Origin: Bactericera cockerelli
Lineage: Eukaryota > Arthropoda > Insecta > Hemiptera > Triozidae
DNA: 64,000 bases
Assembly (NCBI GenBank): GCA_024516035.1
Contig: CM044958.1
Location: 9,356,257 to 9,420,256 of the forward strand
Direction of reading: 5' to 3'
Positions 45,701 to 56,169 of the stretch are shown here, in pieces. A model generated the notes under the pieces. That model was not told the DNA's origin. It saw nothing but the letters and a program-made list of their open reading frames with translations, and ran no database searches. Made by a program: the position numbers and the translations under genes. The first letter of the stretch is position 1. The number at the start of each line of letters is the position of its first letter.

Positions 45701-46607
45701 CCTAAATACTTAATTTGTTGACTGGAACTGTCAATACGGTATCATGTTTCTACTTACTAAGAATGTGACATTCCGTTATTTCAAGGAATTGTTTATGAAC
45801 TCTGAATACTGAAAATGTAATTTGATAGACCCAAATGTAATATTTGAAGGAGGAAAATTATAGCAATGAAACTATACAATTCAATAAATGTAATAATTAC
45901 AACAGTCTGGTGCCTAAAAAAAAGATAAATTGCGAATTTTTTTAGAGGCAAATAATGAAGAAAGAATATAATAAAGGAAAATGTCGTAGGGTTGATAAAT
46001 TAAAATAGTTTAATAGGGTGCATGGTGGTTTAAGTCTGATGATTGAACACTAAAAGAACAATCAGACTTAGTCTTATAATTATCCGTACTACAATGCAAG
46101 TTATGCCTAAGACTAACACAGTATGTGAAGTATAATATTATGATATATTTATATCAAGTTAAATACATAGTCTAGAATAGGTACCGTTGTGTGGAACTCG
46201 AGTTTCCTGCCCGCTTCGCTATAAGTCTAGTCGGCATGAAATGTTTACATTGCAATTTTATCGAGGCAACTGCCAAGTAAGAAATTTGACTAACAGTTTA
46301 TTATGAGAAAATTTGACTGAGAAATAATTTATAAGGACATTAAGATTCAAAGGTTTTATATGCTTAATTGGGTTATAACTTAACTTTTATACAAGAAATG
46401 AGTAATTTTTACAGTAACCTCTGAAGTATGCGCTTTCAAATAACACCCCACATGCCTGTGAATCCATTGGGAGGGAATGAAGGTGCTTCCCAAATTGGGG
46501 AGTATTATGGGAGGGATTTTTTTTTTTTTTGATAGATAATAAGAAACAGTTGAGTAAGTTAAAGTATATTACAAAAGGAAGAATGTTTATATTTATATTG
46601 GAAAATC
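42727..46607 (-). other. 3.9-kb region between pol and 3' LTR, no recognised gene
   Basis: No long frame and no env-like features (signal peptide, furin site, membrane anchor) were found on the element strand. The largest - strand frame is 90 codons (44995-44723), inside a less AT-rich island at about 44710-45240. Just upstream of it on the - strand, ATGGCGAAGAGGTACTCAAA is followed by GTAAGT, a splice-donor-like sequence. An 11-bp palindrome lies at 43230-43252. Poly(T) on the + strand occurs at 44349, 44460, 45485, 45579 and 46518. Function unknown; it could be a decayed env, captured DNA or an RNA region. Confidence 0.6.
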
Positions 46608-49600
46608 TTATTTTTTATTTTTCTTCCTAGTGTCATGTGGTAATGTGTCTAGGTATTCCTGCCAGAGCGCGGGATTATAACAATTTCCTGAGTTTTTATC
46701 AGTAGTTGTGGGTGTCTTTGATATTATTGGACTAACTTTTTCGTCTTCTGTAACAATTACTTGATTCTGAGTAGAATCGAGGTAATCTTTTCTTGGAAAA
46801 TATTTTTTCAATTTATCTACGTGGAATTTTTCATCTACCATTTTTCCATACTTTTCAACTCTAACTTTATACAAAACCGGCGTTATTTTTTCAATTACTC
46901 TATATGGACCTTTGAAATGTTTTTGAAATTTGGCACAATGTTGGGTGTTAATTTGAGGGTAATATACCATTACTAAATCATTTGGGTAGAATTCTACCGA
47001 TTTTCTGTTTAGATCATAATATTTTTTTTGTTTTTCTTGTGCCTTTGCAAGTTGGTCTGGCATTTCTGCCCGAACATTGTGTAGAACTTTGAGTGATTCC
47101 AATAAATCAAATTGAGTATTTTTCGGTACAATTTGTAATTCGTCTACCTGTGTGGGTTCGAATCCATGAAGTAAATAGAAAGGGGAGTATTGAAGACTCT
47201 CATGAATGCTACTATTGTATGCGAATATTACGGGTTGTAGGTATTTTGACCAATTTCTGCCTGTATCTGACACATAGTGTGAGAGACAATCTGCTAATGT
47301 GTTATTAAACCTTTCCGTGCGTCCCTGTGTTCTGGGTGAATAAGAAGAACTAAACAAGTGTTTGATACCTAATGACTTTTCTAGGTTTCTTACGGTTTCA
47401 TTTAGAAAATGTGTGCCTCTATCACTACGAATTATTGAGGGAACACCATATGTCGACACTATTTCTGATAGAAATTTAGTCGTTACTTTAGCGGTAGCTT
47501 CATTATAAGCTTTTGCTATCACGTATCTAGTTAACATATCGGTGCAAACCAGAATATATTTCTTTCCTTCGCTCGGAGGTAAGGGTCCTAAGAAATCTAT
47601 GCACAAATCGCCCATGGGTTTAAGATTTGAGGGTGTCATTGGTATAGGTTGTAAAGGCCCGGCCTTTTTTATGCGTGGGATCTTTCTCTGTGCACAACTG
47701 ACACACGATTTTATGTAATTAGTAATATCAGATAGCATGTTATTCCAGTGATATAGTTTCCTAATTTTTTCATAACATTTTGTTATGCCTAAATGACCGC
47801 CGTGTGCGCTGTCATGATACGTGTTAAGTATTTGCGGTATTATTGCTTTGGGTACCGCCATTACCAAATGCTTTTTCTCATTTGTAAATAATTTGTAATG
47901 GATGATGTTATCTTCATCCAGTTCGTAGTGTCTAAGTTGCCTGAATATTTTATCGTTTGCTGATTCTGGGTCATTTAGCCCGTTGTATATTTGACTTAGA
48001 AAGGGGTCTTCTACTTGCATTTTATGTAAATTCGTAACCAAAATCGAGAAGGTCTGATTCATTTCCACCATTTCCTTCTCATATACTACATTTGTAGCAT
48101 TTCTGCTTAAAAAATCTACCAAGGGAATTGATTTTCCTTTTACATGTTTCAATTCGAAATTGTAATCTATCAATTTACATAAGAGTCTCTCTAGTCTGTT
48201 TATGTTGTCCGACTTACTGTTGACTATATGGATCAACGGTTTATGATCTGTGTGCAGTTCAAAGTGGTCCAAAAATTTAAGGTAATGTTTAAAATAGTTA
48301 ACCACGAATACAATGCCTAACAGTTCTAATTCTGTAGCTGACCATCTTTTTTCTACATCGGTTAGTTTCCTGGATACATAACCAACTATATGTTTTTTAT
48401 TATCTTCATCTAATTGCATCAAAATGCCAGCTAGACTCTCAGAACACGAGTCCGCTACAACAATGGTTTTTCTATTTTGTTGAAAATATTCTAAAATAGG
48501 TGGATTAACTAATGCCTGTTTTAGTGTATTAAAACTAGCTATTTGTGTTTCAGTCAAGTTCAATTTTTTTTTATCGAACTCTTTTTTCGTAAGTTCGGTT
48601 AGTGGGGCTGCTATCTTACTATAGTCTTTTATGTACCTCCGGAAATATCCGCACATACCAAGAAACCCCCGAACTTCCTTTTGAGTCTTCGGTGCTTGAA
48701 CTGCCTGAATAGCCTCGACATTTTCAGGGTTTGGTCTTGTACCTACTGCTGATACTATGTGTCCTAGAATTTTGATTTCTTCGTAAAGAAATCTACATTT
48801 GGAACTTTTTATTCTGAGGTTGAATTCGCTCAATTTTTGAAATACTTGTTCTATTGCCCATAGATGGGTTTTGAAATCCTTTGAAAAGCAGATTATATCA
48901 TCGATATAAATCACAATATGCTTCCAAATTAAGAAATTAAAAATCCTAGTTATTTCCCTTGTGAACGCTTCGGGACTAGACGACAATCCAAACGGTAAAA
49001 ATTTAAATTGAAACAAACCTCTATGGCATTTAAATGCAGTGTATTTTCTACTCTTCTTGTCAATAGGGTGATTTAAAAAGGCTGAATTGATATCCATAAT
49101 AGACCAAATTTTGTTTTCGCTCATCGTGTCTAAGATGAGATCTAATCGAGGGATAATCCAATTATCTTTTTTAATATGGGCATTTATTTTTTTAAAATTT
49201 ACTACCGGTCTGAAAGATGATGCCGCGTTTTTATCTTTGCCGTCCTTTTTTGGTACAATAAATATAGGACTTGAAAATTCACTGTAACTTTCCTCAATTA
49301 TACCAGCTTCCAATAATTCATCGAGAATTGTGTCCAAAATTTCTCGCTCTTTAATTCCTAATTTATAAGGTGCCGAATTTATTGGTTTGAGATTTTCCTC
49401 AACATTGATTGTATAGGGAGGAATCTTAGAGTCTAAGAAATCCATACTATTTTTTGCAAAACAATTTAAGTATTTATTTAATAACTTTCTAAATTCTAAT
49501 TGCTGATCTGGTGGGCTGTTAGGGTTAATGTCGATAACATTTCCCGCTAGATCAGTAAAAGGATTTTTCAAGGAAAGATTTTGTTGTTGAACTTTTCTAA

Positions 49601-51860
49601 TTTCTGAATCTGTGTATTGGGTTTTGGAACTTAAACTGTATATATTAATGTTTTCACCTTTTTCGGAAGAAAACATGGTACCTAGTATTTCATGTTTAAA
49701 AATGCGTATTAATTTTGCCGTAGGGTTAGTTAAGGAGATTTCTCTAGGTTTTTGCTCAAATTTTGTGTAATTTGGTATGAGTGTTTTTTCATTTATAAAA
49801 TTTTGATTTATTTTAAATTCACCTCCTGTTTCAAAATTTGTATAGCACTCTATAACATTTTCGGATTTAGGCAATATTAAGTAGTCGTCCGCCGCGAAAA
49901 CTAATTTGTTTTTTCTGTTGTATTTTTGCGTGTTTGACTTAGTAGGTATTACCTTATCGGTATTTTTTGTTTCTGGTTGTTCATTAAATTTTAAGTTAGG
50001 AGTAGTTGTATTAGAATTAGTTTTCTTTTTACATTTCTCAATCATTTCTTTACACTGATTTTTCTTTTTTTGTTTTTTGCAGTTCTTATTTTTGTTTTTT
50101 TGTATTATTTTTCTGTTATCTTGAGTCTGTGGTTGAGTTTTAGGGTTTAAATCAATGGTTTTCTCTTTTGGTTTTAAATTAACCGTCTGGTTATTTAACC
50201 TTGCTACAATCTCTAGTGATCCAAAATTTATATTTATTTGATATTGTTTCATAAAATCTCTACCCAAAACTAACTTGTGCGCATGTAGATTTTCTACCAC
50301 AATAAAATTTTGTACGAAAGAATTATTATTGATTTCTATTTCCTGATTATAGATTATACCACATGGCTTTATATCAGAACCATTTGCTGCTGTAAGTTTA
50401 CCCAGATATGGGGTGATTGTTTCGGGATGCAGAATGTACTTTTTTTCTATTATAGATAAACAAGATCCAGTGTCTACCAAGGCTCTGATTTCGAAATTGT
50501 TGATTTTAGTTAATACGGAACAATTTCCCACATCTGATTCTGTTATAGGGTTTACATTAGCGGGATAAGAAGATTGAGAATCATTTAATTGATTATACGG
50601 TATGATTTTATCGGGGAGAGTTGTGAGGTCCTTTTTGTCTATTACACATTGTTTACTTTGTATACCATCATGAGTCATTTTTGGGCGTTTGACATGCCCT
50701 CGTCGAAATTTTGGTTTCTTTGAAATTGACTTTTGATTGTTATAGTAATTGTTTCTGCCGTTATTGTTGAAACGATTATGAGTGTTTCTTCCGAGGTTGT
50801 ATCTATTGTTGTGGTTGTGATACATTCTAGATTGATTAAAAAATTTATTTTGAGGATTGTAACTGATATTCGATTGTTTATTTACATTGGGGTAATATGG
50901 TACTATCTCTTTAGAGGCGGGAACCTCTTGAGAGTCAGATATTTTCTGATAATCATTTTGATTGCCCTGAACATTAGGTGTATTTCTAAATTTTTTGTTA
51001 CTGTTGTAATTGTACCTGTTGTTGTACTGGCTATCATACCTATAATTAATATTATTATTATACGTGATTACTCCACATTGATTTGTACCACAATAATTAG
51101 TACCGTGAAAATTCCTAGGAGATATTTTGTTAAACGGTTTATTTCGTTCTTTTGAAAAATTATTAGCATTTTGGTTTCCATGTTTGAAATATGTATTTCT
51201 GTTATTTAAAATTGACTGGGGTTGATTCCCTTTCAACGATCTTATTTCCTTGATTTTTTGGGCATTCATTATAGTCCTCACGTTGTTTAATAAATCACGA
51301 ATGGTGTCATTATTTAGCAAGGTTATTTTATCTATTAATTCTACAGAAAAACCTTTAATGACATGGTTAATTTTGTCTGTTTCTGACATGTTTATGTCAA
51401 CAAGTCTAACCAGCCTCAGAACATCGGTTATGTACTCAAATACTGTTTCCTTATGGCTATGTATCCTATTTTGTAACTGTGATCTTAGATCGTAGGATTT
51501 ATCAATGCTAAAATACAGTTGTAGATAGTCAAAAAATTCAACTGTTGTACCGTTTTCACACTGTGCCTGAAAATTTTCGAGTGCATCTAATGCTGCTCCC
51601 TTTAAGTAATTCGGCATGTAAATAATTGCGTCTCTGTCCGACCAATTATTTGCATTCATAGCCCTCTCATATGATCTGATGAACTTCTCCAGATCATCTT
51701 TATATGAACCACTGTAAATCAATGGATCTACTCGGATGCCTTCTTTTCTTGGATAAGGTTGCAACGCCTTACTAAGATTTTGTAGATCCTTCAATTGAAT
51801 TAACTCATTTTTTGACATTTCTCCTACCAATTCAGCCATTTTAGAAACTATTAATTTCAA
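46608..51860 (-). CDS. Gag-Pol polyprotein of the gypsy element
   Basis: One open frame of 1750 residues, so gag and pol are fused without a frameshift. A capsid-like gag region covers about 20-205. Residues 210-395 are very rich in Asn, Lys and Tyr, and no CCHC knuckle is present. The protease DTGS is at 463-466, with LGRDF at 532-536. A Lys/Asn-rich linker (580-650) follows. Reverse transcriptase spans about 850-1045 with LPFGLSSSP at 955-963 and YIDD at 985-988. RNase H has Asp1137, Glu1177 and TDHKPL at 1204-1209. Integrase has an HHCC zinc domain (His1349/1353, CVSC at 1386-1389), the DDE triad Asp1422, Asp1480, Glu1516, and a GPY-type C-terminal module at 1651-1655. No chromodomain was seen. 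It would provide all enzymes for reverse transcription and integration. MKLIVSKM gives two possible starts (Met1, Met8). Confidence 0.95.
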   Translation of the reverse strand: MKLIVSKMAELVGEMSKNELIQLKDLQNLSKALQPYPRKEGIRVDPLIYSGSYKDDLEKFIRSYERAMNANNWSDRDAIIYMPNYLKGAALDALENFQAQCENGTTVEFFDYLQLYFSIDKSYDLRSQLQNRIHSHKETVFEYITDVLRLVRLVDINMSETDKINHVIKGFSVELIDKITLLNNDTIRDLLNNVRTIMNAQKIKEIRSLKGNQPQSILNNRNTYFKHGNQNANNFSKERNKPFNKISPRNFHGTNYCGTNQCGVITYNNNINYRYDSQYNNRYNYNSNKKFRNTPNVQGNQNDYQKISDSQEVPASKEIVPYYPNVNKQSNISYNPQNKFFNQSRMYHNHNNRYNLGRNTHNRFNNNGRNNYYNNQKSISKKPKFRRGHVKRPKMTHDGIQSKQCVIDKKDLTTLPDKIIPYNQLNDSQSSYPANVNPITESDVGNCSVLTKINNFEIRALVDTGSCLSIIEKKYILHPETITPYLGKLTAANGSDIKPCGIIYNQEIEINNNSFVQNFIVVENLHAHKLVLGRDFMKQYQININFGSLEIVARLNNQTVNLKPKEKTIDLNPKTQPQTQDNRKIIQKNKNKNCKKQKKKNQCKEMIEKCKKKTNSNTTTPNLKFNEQPETKNTDKVIPTKSNTQKYNRKNKLVFAADDYLILPKSENVIECYTNFETGGEFKINQNFINEKTLIPNYTKFEQKPREISLTNPTAKLIRIFKHEILGTMFSSEKGENINIYSLSSKTQYTDSEIRKVQQQNLSLKNPFTDLAGNVIDINPNSPPDQQLEFRKLLNKYLNCFAKNSMDFLDSKIPPYTINVEENLKPINSAPYKLGIKEREILDTILDELLEAGIIEESYSEFSSPIFIVPKKDGKDKNAASSFRPVVNFKKINAHIKKDNWIIPRLDLILDTMSENKIWSIMDINSAFLNHPIDKKSRKYTAFKCHRGLFQFKFLPFGLSSSPEAFTREITRIFNFLIWKHIVIYIDDIICFSKDFKTHLWAIEQVFQKLSEFNLRIKSSKCRFLYEEIKILGHIVSAVGTRPNPENVEAIQAVQAPKTQKEVRGFLGMCGYFRRYIKDYSKIAAPLTELTKKEFDKKKLNLTETQIASFNTLKQALVNPPILEYFQQNRKTIVVADSCSESLAGILMQLDEDNKKHIVGYVSRKLTDVEKRWSATELELLGIVFVVNYFKHYLKFLDHFELHTDHKPLIHIVNSKSDNINRLERLLCKLIDYNFELKHVKGKSIPLVDFLSRNATNVVYEKEMVEMNQTFSILVTNLHKMQVEDPFLSQIYNGLNDPESANDKIFRQLRHYELDEDNIIHYKLFTNEKKHLVMAVPKAIIPQILNTYHDSAHGGHLGITKCYEKIRKLYHWNNMLSDITNYIKSCVSCAQRKIPRIKKAGPLQPIPMTPSNLKPMGDLCIDFLGPLPPSEGKKYILVCTDMLTRYVIAKAYNEATAKVTTKFLSEIVSTYGVPSIIRSDRGTHFLNETVRNLEKSLGIKHLFSSSYSPRTQGRTERFNNTLADCLSHYVSDTGRNWSKYLQPVIFAYNSSIHESLQYSPFYLLHGFEPTQVDELQIVPKNTQFDLLESLKVLHNVRAEMPDQLAKAQEKQKKYYDLNRKSVEFYPNDLVMVYYPQINTQHCAKFQKHFKGPYRVIEKITPVLYKVRVEKYGKMVDEKFHVDKLKKYFPRKDYLDSTQNQVIVTEDEKVSPIISKTPTTTDKNSGNCYNPALWQEYLDTLPHDTRKKNKK

Positions 51861-51936
51861 TTAATAATAGTCTTTACTTTACAAAAAAAATTGTTTTGTG
51901 ATAATAAATTTTATTTTTGTTGGAGTACCTGTATAT

Positions 51937-51953
51937 TATTTTCCCCAACTAAA
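51937..51953 (-). other. Second copy of the polypurine-tract sequence
   Basis: TTTAGTTGGGGAAAAT on the - strand repeats the sequence at the 3' polypurine tract (42717-42733), but lies in the 5' leader, about 80 bp upstream of the gag start. Confidence 0.55.
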
Positions 51954-52221
51954 AAAAAACTTTAAGTTTAGTTAAGTACCTATTTTAAAATATTTAAATT
52001 TACAAAACACCTTTGCACCCTATTATGAATAAAACGCGATTTTTTTTTTTGTATTACAAAATTTTGCAAATTGGGACATAAAAATTAAAAAAATTCAAAA
52101 TATTAAAATGAAACAATAATAAGTCAAAGTTAGACATAAAAGGATAATTTTTTTTTAAACGGAAAAATAGTTTCACCATGAAAATAATGAAAATGAATTA
52201 TTGAAACGACGTACGAATAGC

Positions 52222-52227
<6 letters not shown>

Positions 52228-52256
<29 letters not shown>

Positions 52257-52257
52257 C
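52228..52257. repeat. Homopolymer T tract in the leader
   Basis: About 30 T's on the + strand (A's in the element RNA). Length is probably unstable. Confidence 0.85.
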
Positions 52258-52394
52258 GTGGCTTAACACATTTGTGCCTTTTCCACAAGGGTGATAAATT
52301 GTTGTTGTTACTGCGCCTTTTGGCGAACAGTCCTACAAACAATTTAGGGAAAACGGCCTCCTTTAAGGACTTATTTATTAGAAAATAAATCAGG

Positions 52395-52412
52395 AGAATC
52401 GCACCTCCACCA
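52395..52412 (-). other. Primer binding site
   Basis: TGGTGGAGGTGCGATTCT starts one base inside the 5' LTR boundary and begins TGG, complementary to the CCA end of a tRNA. The spacing of GATTC does not fit a full canonical tRNA 3' half, so the primer tRNA is not assigned. Confidence 0.55.
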
Positions 52413-52413
52413 T

Positions 52414-52866
52414 TGTAACGGGGGGTAGTTTTGACCTACTCCCTTCTACAAGATTTAAGGTCTCGTGGACCGACTTAATTTAGACAATGCTGAAATAGAT
52501 AAGAGAAACAGAAAGGTTGATTTGGTATTTGCGTCAAGGTGAACGATAATGTTATATTTTATTGGATCAATATATTTTATTGGATACACTGAACACTGGT
52601 ATATAAATAATAATTAAATAATAAAAGAATTGATTTAAACTATTCGTACGTTTAATGGTTTTTAAATAAAATAAGTATATTGGGGATGATATCGTCTTAC
52701 CTTGAGCACTCTGCTTTTCTTCACCGTCAAAAACTAAGTGACCCCTAATTCATATTTGTGATTCGACGGCGTAGGAACTAAGAAGTGGGGATAGGATTGG
52801 GCAATTTCAATAAGTGCCCTTTCAGCATTTTATGGCTATCATATGGTTTTTAGCAGTGGCGTGACA
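52414..52866 (-). repeat. 5' LTR of the gypsy element
   Basis: Same sequence and signals as the 3' LTR. It would drive transcription toward lower coordinates. CTAT follows at 52867-52870, the target duplication. Confidence 0.93.
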
Positions 52867-52976
52867 CTATTATCTTCTCTGATCTGAGCATCGCGATGAA
52901 TTCACTTGCATAGTTGCATACATGTGTGCAGTTGTGCACTACTGGGTAACTCTTCTGTACTTGAGGTCAGATAAGT

Positions 52977-53033
52977 GCAGTGGTAGTCAAGTAGTTAACG
53001 CGCTAGTCTGGTAATTCAGGTAGCGTAGGGATC
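52977..53033 (+). repeat. SINE family A, 5' fragment
   Basis: GTGCAGTGGTAGTCAAGTAG, then GTTAACGCGCTAGTCTGGTA and GTAGCGTAGGGATCC; it stops before the B-box and runs into pyrimidine-rich DNA. Confidence 0.65.
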
Positions 53034-53037
53034 CTAA

Positions 53038-53510
53038 TTCCTTTCCATCTCCTTATCCTCTCTCTAATCATCTCTCTCTCTCTCTCTTTCATCTTTTCCT
53101 CTTTCTTCTTCTCCTATACCTCGTCCTGTTTTTGTACGTCCAATTTCTAGCTCCTCTTTATCCTCATGTGTGGAGGAATGGTCTCCGGTAATTAAATTCC
53201 TCAAAACATAGCACTTTTTCTCTGAAACTACCTACATCGTTTTAATTTACCCCCTCCCTCTTCTTCTTCTCCTTCTCCTTTCTCCTTTTCTCTGTCTCTC
53301 TCTCTCACCTCTTTTACTTTAATCCTTTTCTCCCGCCTTCTCCTTCTTTTTCTCCTACCATACTTCTTACCTCTCCCTTCCCCACCTTTAATTTCTTCTC
53401 TTCCTCCATCTCCTTCTCCTACTCTCTCCTCTCCATCGTTCTTCTTTTCCTTCTCCTTATTCGCTTCTTCCTCCTTCTCCTCCTACTCTTTCTTCTCCAA
53501 CACATCTCAC
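53038..53510. repeat. Pyrimidine-rich tract
   Basis: Strong C/T bias on the + strand, with many CTCCTTCTC-type units and short (TC)n runs. No gene. A short (GA)n run follows at 53586-53603. Confidence 0.8.
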
Positions 53511-53978
53511 ACGACCCGCGTAATTACATTTGTGCGAGGAGAAAAAACAAAGAACGGAAGAAAAAACACGTTCAACCCCGAGTCCGAGAGAGAGAGAGAG
53601 AGAAGAAAAATAGGATTGTACATTTTCTGCCTCATTGTTGTACCTTGTGTAGAATTTTTACTTAATTGTTGCACCTAGGGTTTTAATTTTCACCTCCAGG
53701 AGGTGAGATAGCCGAGTGGGGAGGTCCGAGGGAGGAAAGGCCGTGCAAATCGTTGGGAGAAACGAAAACCCTGCGCCTCCCTCCTCTGGTGAGTTTAATG
53801 GGAAACTGAAACGGGAGCCTGCTTGTCTGGCCTCTCCAGGGACCCAGAGGGTAATTATCGCCTGACTTAAAGCAGGGCGTCTGATCTTTAGGGCCGAATT
53901 ATAAAACAGGATTAAATTCAAGATTGTCCCTCAAGTCGGGATTGCCTGGATTTCAGACTTGAGAGCTACTCTAGCTAA
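53511..53978. other. Gap with a less AT-rich island
   Basis: Bases 53695-53890 are GC-richer than average and contain GATAGCCGAGTGGGGAGGTC, reminiscent of a tRNA-Leu A-box, but no B-box follows. No gene is claimed. Confidence 0.35.
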
Positions 53979-54228
53979 TCTCTATCTCTATATATAAAAC
54001 AGAAAAAAGGACTACCTACCTACCTATGTTTGTTTGTTTGTCCGGAGTTGTTTAGCCAAAACGGTAAGAGATAGCGAAAAATGTCTCAGAATTGACCCCT
54101 CCAAAACCATTATCGCTTTGTCCAGAAAAATTATAAAAAGTTCAAAAAGGCATTGCTGTCCAGCAGTACGGCCATGCCTTAGTAAATTTGAAATTTAATC
54201 CCGTTGCAAAGCACGGGCAAACGGCTAG
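53979..54228 (+). mobile_element. Non-autonomous Helitron, copy 2
   Basis: It begins TCTCTATCTCTATATATAAA after an A and ends in the hairpin CCCGTTGCAAAGCACGGG then CAAACGGCTAG before a T. 250 bp. It matches 16035-16277 over its whole length and shares the AACGGTAAGAGATAG motif. Confidence 0.88.
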
Positions 54229-54261
54229 TCTTAAATATAATTCTATTTTGGTCTTTAACCA

Positions 54262-54401
54262 ACCTTAGTAGCTTGATCGATGAGACAGCGGACTTGTAAA
54301 CTGGAGGTCGGTGGTTCAAGTCGGGGTTTCAGCGTAGATTTAGTAAAGCGAGTTTGAGTAGTTGTGATATCGCGAAAGTGACATCACAAATATGATAACT
54401 T
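54262..54401 (+). repeat. tRNA-derived SINE family B copy
   Basis: Head TAGTAGCTTGATCGATGAGA, B-box-like GGTGGTTCAAGTCGGGG, tail TTTAGTAAAGCGAGTTTGAG and ACATCACAAATATGATAACT. It lies 33 bp downstream of the Helitron. Confidence 0.75.
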
Positions 54402-54821
54402 TAAATATTAACTATTTTGGCCTTTAAATTTGAAAACGTCGCGTCAGATGATTTGTTGTTTCGTTGACGACATATATGCATCGTTACATGAAGCGTATAA
54501 AAAAGTTCATCATTATTCCTTAATCTCTCATGTATCGCTCTCTTCCTTATAATTTTTGACCGACAAGGGCAATCACTCCATCATTACATACATAATATTA
54601 TATTTCATTATTATTTTGGTACCTGAATTGAATGAACCATATTTTTTTGGCTCTTACATTCATCGAATATACTCGTGCATATTATGTGCTATCGGTAGAT
54701 TGCAATCTCTCTATTAAAATATATTATTCATACTTATCTATATGTATATTACATACATAGGTAATACATAGATACAAATAGCAAATAGGTAGGTACCTGG
54801 TTCATACTTACATACGTGTAC
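54402..54821. other. Gap without recognised gene
   Basis: AT-rich sequence with short TACATA/GGTAGGTA repeats near the inverted repeat boundary. Confidence 0.4.
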
Positions 54822-55489
54822 AATAGACTGGTTTTATCTCATAGGGGTAAGAAAAAAATGTCCGAATTTTCACAACGCTCAGGCAGAAATGAGTTCGGCT
54901 TTTGCAGAAATTGAGATAGACAAAATTTCAAGGCGATCAGAGTACGTTAACAGGACCCGCTCTGGCCTCAAAGTTTGGAATTTTGCCAAATTCTCGAGGT
55001 TGAGCCGACATTTTCGGCCATAACTCGAGAACGAAAAATCATACGAGCTTTAAAGATATGTCAAATGAAAGACCATTTTGTTGGCTTTACTTTGTTGTTT
55101 CATACTAGTTCCCGAAATCTTAATGGTTACTGACTAAATTAAAAATATATAGTCGAAAACGGGCCAGGTACCCAAAGTAGAGCATCTGAGGCATGATAGG
55201 ATAATGGGTGAAAATACTTATGATTTATAAAACTTATACGTATGTAAATGTTAGAAGATTAGTTTTGAATGATTTTTTGACACATTATGAAGCTATAAAT
55301 ACCCGTTTTCACCTACTTGATAGTTCCTGACAAGCTAAGGCATGGCCAGAAAAGCAAAATAATAATACAAACATATTACGTCAAAGTTATTCTCATTTTT
55401 TTATTGTAGAAATACAAATATCTAAAATTAAAAGTACAAATAGGTAACATTTCGTCAAAATAAATACAAATCAAGCAGTAAAACTTAAC

Positions 55490-56080
55490 TTAGTTAGTTG
55501 GGAGAGGGGTAGAGAGGGAACCTTTTGAAGAATCAGGATAGAGTCTCCTACATTTACTTGCAACTTGTTGGACAAACTGTTTCTGATCTTCCTCTCTAGT
55601 TAGTAAGTCGCTGAAGTCACTCATCAAGTTAACGCCTCTCTTGGCTGTGTCGTTTACAACTTAGACCTTTCTGATACTGAGGCTCACCATGCCAAATTTA
55701 GAGGTCTCCCCTCAAAAAGTCAGTTTTATGACAAATCGACTAAAGAAAATAAAAGTTCCGTGAGTAATGAACTCTTTAAGGCCGCCTCTCACATAAGCTG
55801 GTATGTCTTATATTCGTACTGTAATGTTGACATTTTTTGTCCCCTCTGTATCATCAGAAGAGCTGAAAAGCTTTGCAGCCATTCCAGACTTTTCATCATG
55901 TGACAAAGTTGGATCGAAAAATCCCAAGCCAACAATTTTGGCATTCAAGTACCACAGGTGATAGACAACTTTATTTAGGGCTTTCTCTGAACAACACAGG
56001 TGTAGTGTAAAAGGACCCTGCACAATATTAGAAAAAATGTTAGAGGGGGACTTGCTCTCCTTAGCATGTCGGCACAACAT
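55490..56080 (-). pseudogene. Broken ORF in the left arm, uncharacterised mobile-element family
   Basis: On the - strand fragments read HLWYLNAKIVGLGFFDPTL, SHDEKSGMAAKLFSSSDD, a stop, and later VVNDTAKRGVNLMSDF and TREEDQKQFVQQV, then a stop at 55490. From memory, HLWYL..E....LFD and VVND.AERGVKL...F...QRQ mark the C-terminus of a multi-copy, uncharacterised protein family common in invertebrate genomes. At least one in-frame stop and a deletion near 55665 make it dead. It retains about 115 bp more at its 5' side than the right-arm copy. Confidence 0.5.
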
Positions 56081-56169
56081 TCTAGAAGTTCTCTTGAGAA
56101 GAGTCTTTGACTGTAAATTGGGTAGTAGAACTGAACTTCATCCAGATAATTTTTATGAGAGCGCGATTA

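Larger units (their letters stand above)
42265..52866 (-). mobile_element. Complete Ty3/gypsy LTR retrotransposon, 10.6 kb
   Basis: Two 453-bp LTRs (42265-42717 and 52414-52866) show no difference by eye and run TG to CA. The direct repeat CTAT flanks them (42261-42264 and 52867-52870). Read on the - strand, the order is 5' LTR, primer site, leader, gag-pol (51860-46608), 3.9 kb without a recognised gene, polypurine tract, 3' LTR. The order PR-RT-RH-IN and a 4-bp duplication place it in Ty3/gypsy. Identical LTRs and an open ORF indicate a recent insertion. No env is recognised. Confidence 0.95.

Noticed and set aside
42727..46607. Envelope gene of the gypsy element
   Set aside because: No long frame, signal peptide, cleavage site or membrane anchor on the element strand.
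50733..51155. 140-codon Ile/Val-rich + strand frame
   Set aside because: Antisense shadow of the Asn-rich gag region.
53700..53790. tRNA-Leu gene
   Set aside because: An A-box-like string is present, but no B-box or acceptor pairing follows.
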